Positions 62,099 through 64,000 of a stretch of DNA of 64,000 bases are shown piece after piece. The stretch covers positions 558,001 through 622,000 of the forward strand of contig NZ_JAQGCZ010000001.1 in assembly GCF_027706845.1 (NCBI RefSeq). Reading direction: 5' to 3'. A model generated the notes under the pieces. The model ran no database searches, had not been told where the DNA came from, and saw nothing but the letters and a program-made list of their open reading frames with translations. Each line of letters starts with the position of its first letter. Positions within the stretch are counted from its first letter, which is position 1. Origin of the DNA: Mycolicibacterium sp. BiH015 (GTDB taxonomy: Bacteria > Actinomycetota > Actinomycetes > Mycobacteriales > Mycobacteriaceae). The position numbers were made by a program, and so were the translations under genes.

Positions 62099-62797
62099 AT
62101 GAACACCCCTATGGACACCCCTGGACCGTTCGGAAACAGCCCCTTCGGGGGGCGCGGCTTCGGCTTCGGGTTCAGCCCCGAGGACCGCAGGACCCTTCAC
62201 GAGCAGCGCAGGCAGGCCCGCCGCGAATTCCGCGATCACGTCCGCGAGCATCGTGGCGACGCCGGTTTCGGCCCCGGGTTCGGCTTCGGCCCCGGAAAGT
62301 TCGGTCCCGGTTTCGGATTCGGCCCCGGCGGCCGCCGCGGCGGACCCCGGGGCGGCGGACGCGGCAAGCGCGGCGACGTCCGCGCGGCGATCCTCAAGCT
62401 GCTGACGGACCGCCCCATGCACGGCTACGAGATGATCCAGGAGATCAACGAGCGCAGCCAGCAGCTATGGAAGCCCAGCCCCGGCTCGGTCTACCCCACA
62501 CTGCAACTGCTCGTCGATGAAGGCCTGCTCGTCTCCACCGAGGCCGAGGGCAGCAAGAAGCTTTTCGAGCTCACCGACGAAGGCCGCGCCGCCGCGGAGA
62601 AGATCGAGACGGCACCGTGGGACGAGATCGCCTCCGACGCAGACCCCGGCGCGCTCGGCCTGCGCAATGCCGTCGGCCAGCTCGCCGCCGCTGTCATTCA
62701 GGCGTCCCACGCGGCCACAACCGAACAGCAGCAGCGCATCGTCGACATCGTGAACAACGCCCGCCGCGAGATCTATCAGGTCCTTTCCGAGGACTGA
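62099..62797 (+). CDS. PadR-family regulator with Gly/Phe-rich N-terminal extension
   Basis: The 232-residue protein opens with about 90 residues dominated by GFGFG and GPGFGFGP repeats plus an Arg-rich EQRRQARREFRDHVREHR helix. A PadR winged helix follows (AAILKLLTDRPMHGYEMIQEINERS, GSVYPTLQLLVDEGLLV, KKLFELTDEGRAAAEK) and then a dimerisation helix. The head is disordered and low in complexity. A GAAAGAAGG site supports ATG 62099. An inverted repeat upstream suggests autoregulation. Confidence 0.85.
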   Translation: MNTPMDTPGPFGNSPFGGRGFGFGFSPEDRRTLHEQRRQARREFRDHVREHRGDAGFGPGFGFGPGKFGPGFGFGPGGRRGGPRGGGRGKRGDVRAAILKLLTDRPMHGYEMIQEINERSQQLWKPSPGSVYPTLQLLVDEGLLVSTEAEGSKKLFELTDEGRAAAEKIETAPWDEIASDADPGALGLRNAVGQLAAAVIQASHAATTEQQQRIVDIVNNARREIYQVLSED

Positions 62798-62831
62798 CCG
62801 AACACGTTGGGAGGGAGTGACGCTCTCCCCC

Positions 62832-62876
62832 TCCGGGGCGTTTTCTTTCGGTCACACCGGAAGAAAACGCCCCGGA
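62832..62876. terminator. Long terminator-like hairpin between padR and the reductase gene
   Basis: The arms at 62832-62852 and 62856-62876 match at 20 of 21 positions with a 3-nt loop (CAC). Each includes a TTTTCTT/AAGAAAA part next to a GC-rich base (CCGGGGCG). It would end the padR transcript and lies 19 bp before the next start. Because both arms carry T/A runs it could work in either direction. Confidence 0.7.
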
Positions 62877-62894
62877 CGCGTGTAAGTAGGAAGC

Positions 62895-63770
62895 ATGGAC
62901 AGCTACTCCCTCGGCTCGCACACAGTCGGACGCGTCGGCTTCGGCGCCATGCAACTCCCGGGTCCCGGCGTCTTCGGACCGCCCCGGGATCACGACCAGG
63001 CGATCGCCGTGCTCAAACGAGTCATCGAACTCGGCATCAACCACATAGACACCGCGCAGTTCTACGGACCGAACGTCGCCAACGAACTGATCCGCGAAGC
63101 CCTGCACCCCTACCCCGCGGATCTCGCCCTGGTCAGCAAGGTCGGCGGCAAACGCGACGACCAGGGCAACTGGCTCGCCGCCCAGCAGCCCGACGAGCTG
63201 CGTCGCGGCATCGAGGAGAACCTCAAGACGCTCGACACCGACAAGCTCGCCGCCGTGAACCTACGAGTGTTCGCCGGTGAAGACCCCAGCGCCCCGGCTG
63301 AGGTCGACCGCGAGTTGTTCGACGCCCAGCTGACGGCGATGATCGCCGCCCGCGACGAGGGCCTCATCGACGGGATCGGGTTGAGCAGCATCAGCATCGA
63401 CCACTTGCGGATCGCGTTGGAGCGCACCGAGATCGTCTGCGTGCAGAATGCCTACAACCTCGTCGACCGGACGTCGCAGCCCGTCCTGGAACTCTGCGCT
63501 GAACGCGACATCGCGTTCGTCCCGTTCTTCCCCCTCGGCTCGGGCTTCACGCCCGACAACCCTGTGCTCAATCATCCCGCCGTTGCGCGCGAGGCGGAGA
63601 AGCTCGGCCGCACGCCGGCGCAGATCGCGCTGGCCTGGACACTGTCGGTCGCACCGAATGTGCTGTTGATCCCGGGTACCTCCTCGGTGGGGCACCTGGA
63701 GGAGAACACCGCGGTACGCGACATCGAGCTCGACGAGGAGACGAAGCGGGAGCTCGACGCCGCCGCCTGA
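62895..63770 (+). CDS. Aldo/keto reductase family oxidoreductase
   Basis: The 291-residue protein has the TIM-barrel reductase layout: [14 protein letters not shown], the catalytic Asp/Tyr region [16 protein letters not shown], then [10 protein letters not shown] with the lysine, and the C-terminal NADPH-binding [20 protein letters not shown]. It reduces aldehydes or ketones with NADPH. ATG 62895 follows AGTAGGAAGC. No operon partner is evident. Confidence 0.9.
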   Translation: MDSYSLGSHTVGRVGFGAMQLPGPGVFGPPRDHDQAIAVLKRVIELGINHIDTAQFYGPNVANELIREALHPYPADLALVSKVGGKRDDQGNWLAAQQPDELRRGIEENLKTLDTDKLAAVNLRVFAGEDPSAPAEVDRELFDAQLTAMIAARDEGLIDGIGLSSISIDHLRIALERTEIVCVQNAYNLVDRTSQPVLELCAERDIAFVPFFPLGSGFTPDNPVLNHPAVAREAEKLGRTPAQIALAWTLSVAPNVLLIPGTSSVGHLEENTAVRDIELDEETKRELDAAA

Positions 63771-63843
63771 TCGCCTGCGCCGGCGGGACCAGGTCCCCGC
63801 GATTTACGTTTTCCCAGCTGCGGCCAATAAAATCGCCGTCAAC

Positions 63844-64000
63844 ATGAGCAATTCCACCGCCGTTTCCACCGAGGCGCGCCGCCGCAGAACGTTCGCCGTC
63901 ATCAGCCACCCCGACGCAGGCAAGTCCACGCTGACCGAGGCGTTGGTTCTGCACGCCAAGGCGATCACCGAGGCGGGCGCCATCCACGGCAAGTCCGGCA
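63844..64000 (+). CDS. prfC: Peptide chain release factor 3 (5' end only)
   Basis: The frame from ATG 63844 runs off the right edge after 52 codons. [29 protein letters not shown] holds the GTPase P-loop (HPDAGKST) in the wording typical of RF3 rather than EF-G. RF3 removes RF1/RF2 from the ribosome after termination. Only the start of the G domain is present. Confidence 0.85.
   Translation, partial: MSNSTAVSTEARRRRTFAVISHPDAGKSTLTEALVLHAKAITEAGAIHGKSG

Overview
The window suggests a rapidly growing mycobacterium (Mycolicibacterium-like): high-GC DNA, an EspG homologue and other type VII secretion-linked genes, an IS1081-like element, F420- and mycothiol-type enzymes, and a block (52744-59991) whose gene order matches, from memory, M. 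tuberculosis Rv3689-Rv3695. All family calls come from reading motifs; no database search was run.

Region 1 (1 to about 33.9 kb) looks like an integrated mobile island. It opens with a MobF/TrwC-type relaxase that runs off the left edge, followed by two overlapping tyrosine recombinases. A large arsenic block follows: arsR, acr3, two arsC, a flavoprotein, a complete pstSCAB phosphate importer behind a Pho-box-like repeat, a fusion of OmpR/PhoB DNA-binding domain, ArsR and LMW-phosphatase, another arsC, two small chained genes, then an MFS and flavin-monooxygenase pair divergent from a second arsR. An IS1081-like element with a broken transposase comes next, then a type VII secretion-linked trio (EspC-like protein, WXG-hydrolase, lipoprotein). 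A restriction block closes the island: a GmrSD-like protein with an alkyltransferase-like tail, an integrase scrap and an MmeI-like enzyme. The right end is marked by a 3' fragment of a tRNA-Pro gene (33870-33912), the expected scar of integration into a tRNA. The intact tRNA and the left end should lie left of this window.

Region 2 (34-52.7 kb) is chromosomal but variable: a WXG-type putative effector with a membrane partner and a lone EspG; a carotenoid block (CrtU-like oxidoreductase, CruF, CruG-like glycosyltransferase, CrtI); a CDP-alcohol phosphatidyltransferase; a YihY-like membrane protein; an N6-adenine methyltransferase with a possible nuclease partner; a PAP2 phosphatase; an F420-type LLM oxidoreductase; a LAL-type LuxR regulator; an alcohol dehydrogenase; and a secreted SnoaL-like protein.

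Region 3 (52.7-64 kb) is conserved core: a Pro-rich membrane protein, DUF4129, DUF4350, MoxR and DUF58 in one tight run, SpoIIM facing an RDD protein, a carotenoid oxygenase divergent from a PadR regulator, a second PadR with a Gly/Phe-rich head, an aldo/keto reductase, and the start of prfC.

The strongest candidate for something new is the arsenic-phosphate regulatory unit at 10.9-17.8 kb. Its three-domain fusion carries an AT-rich palindrome and a possible second start exactly at the domain junction.
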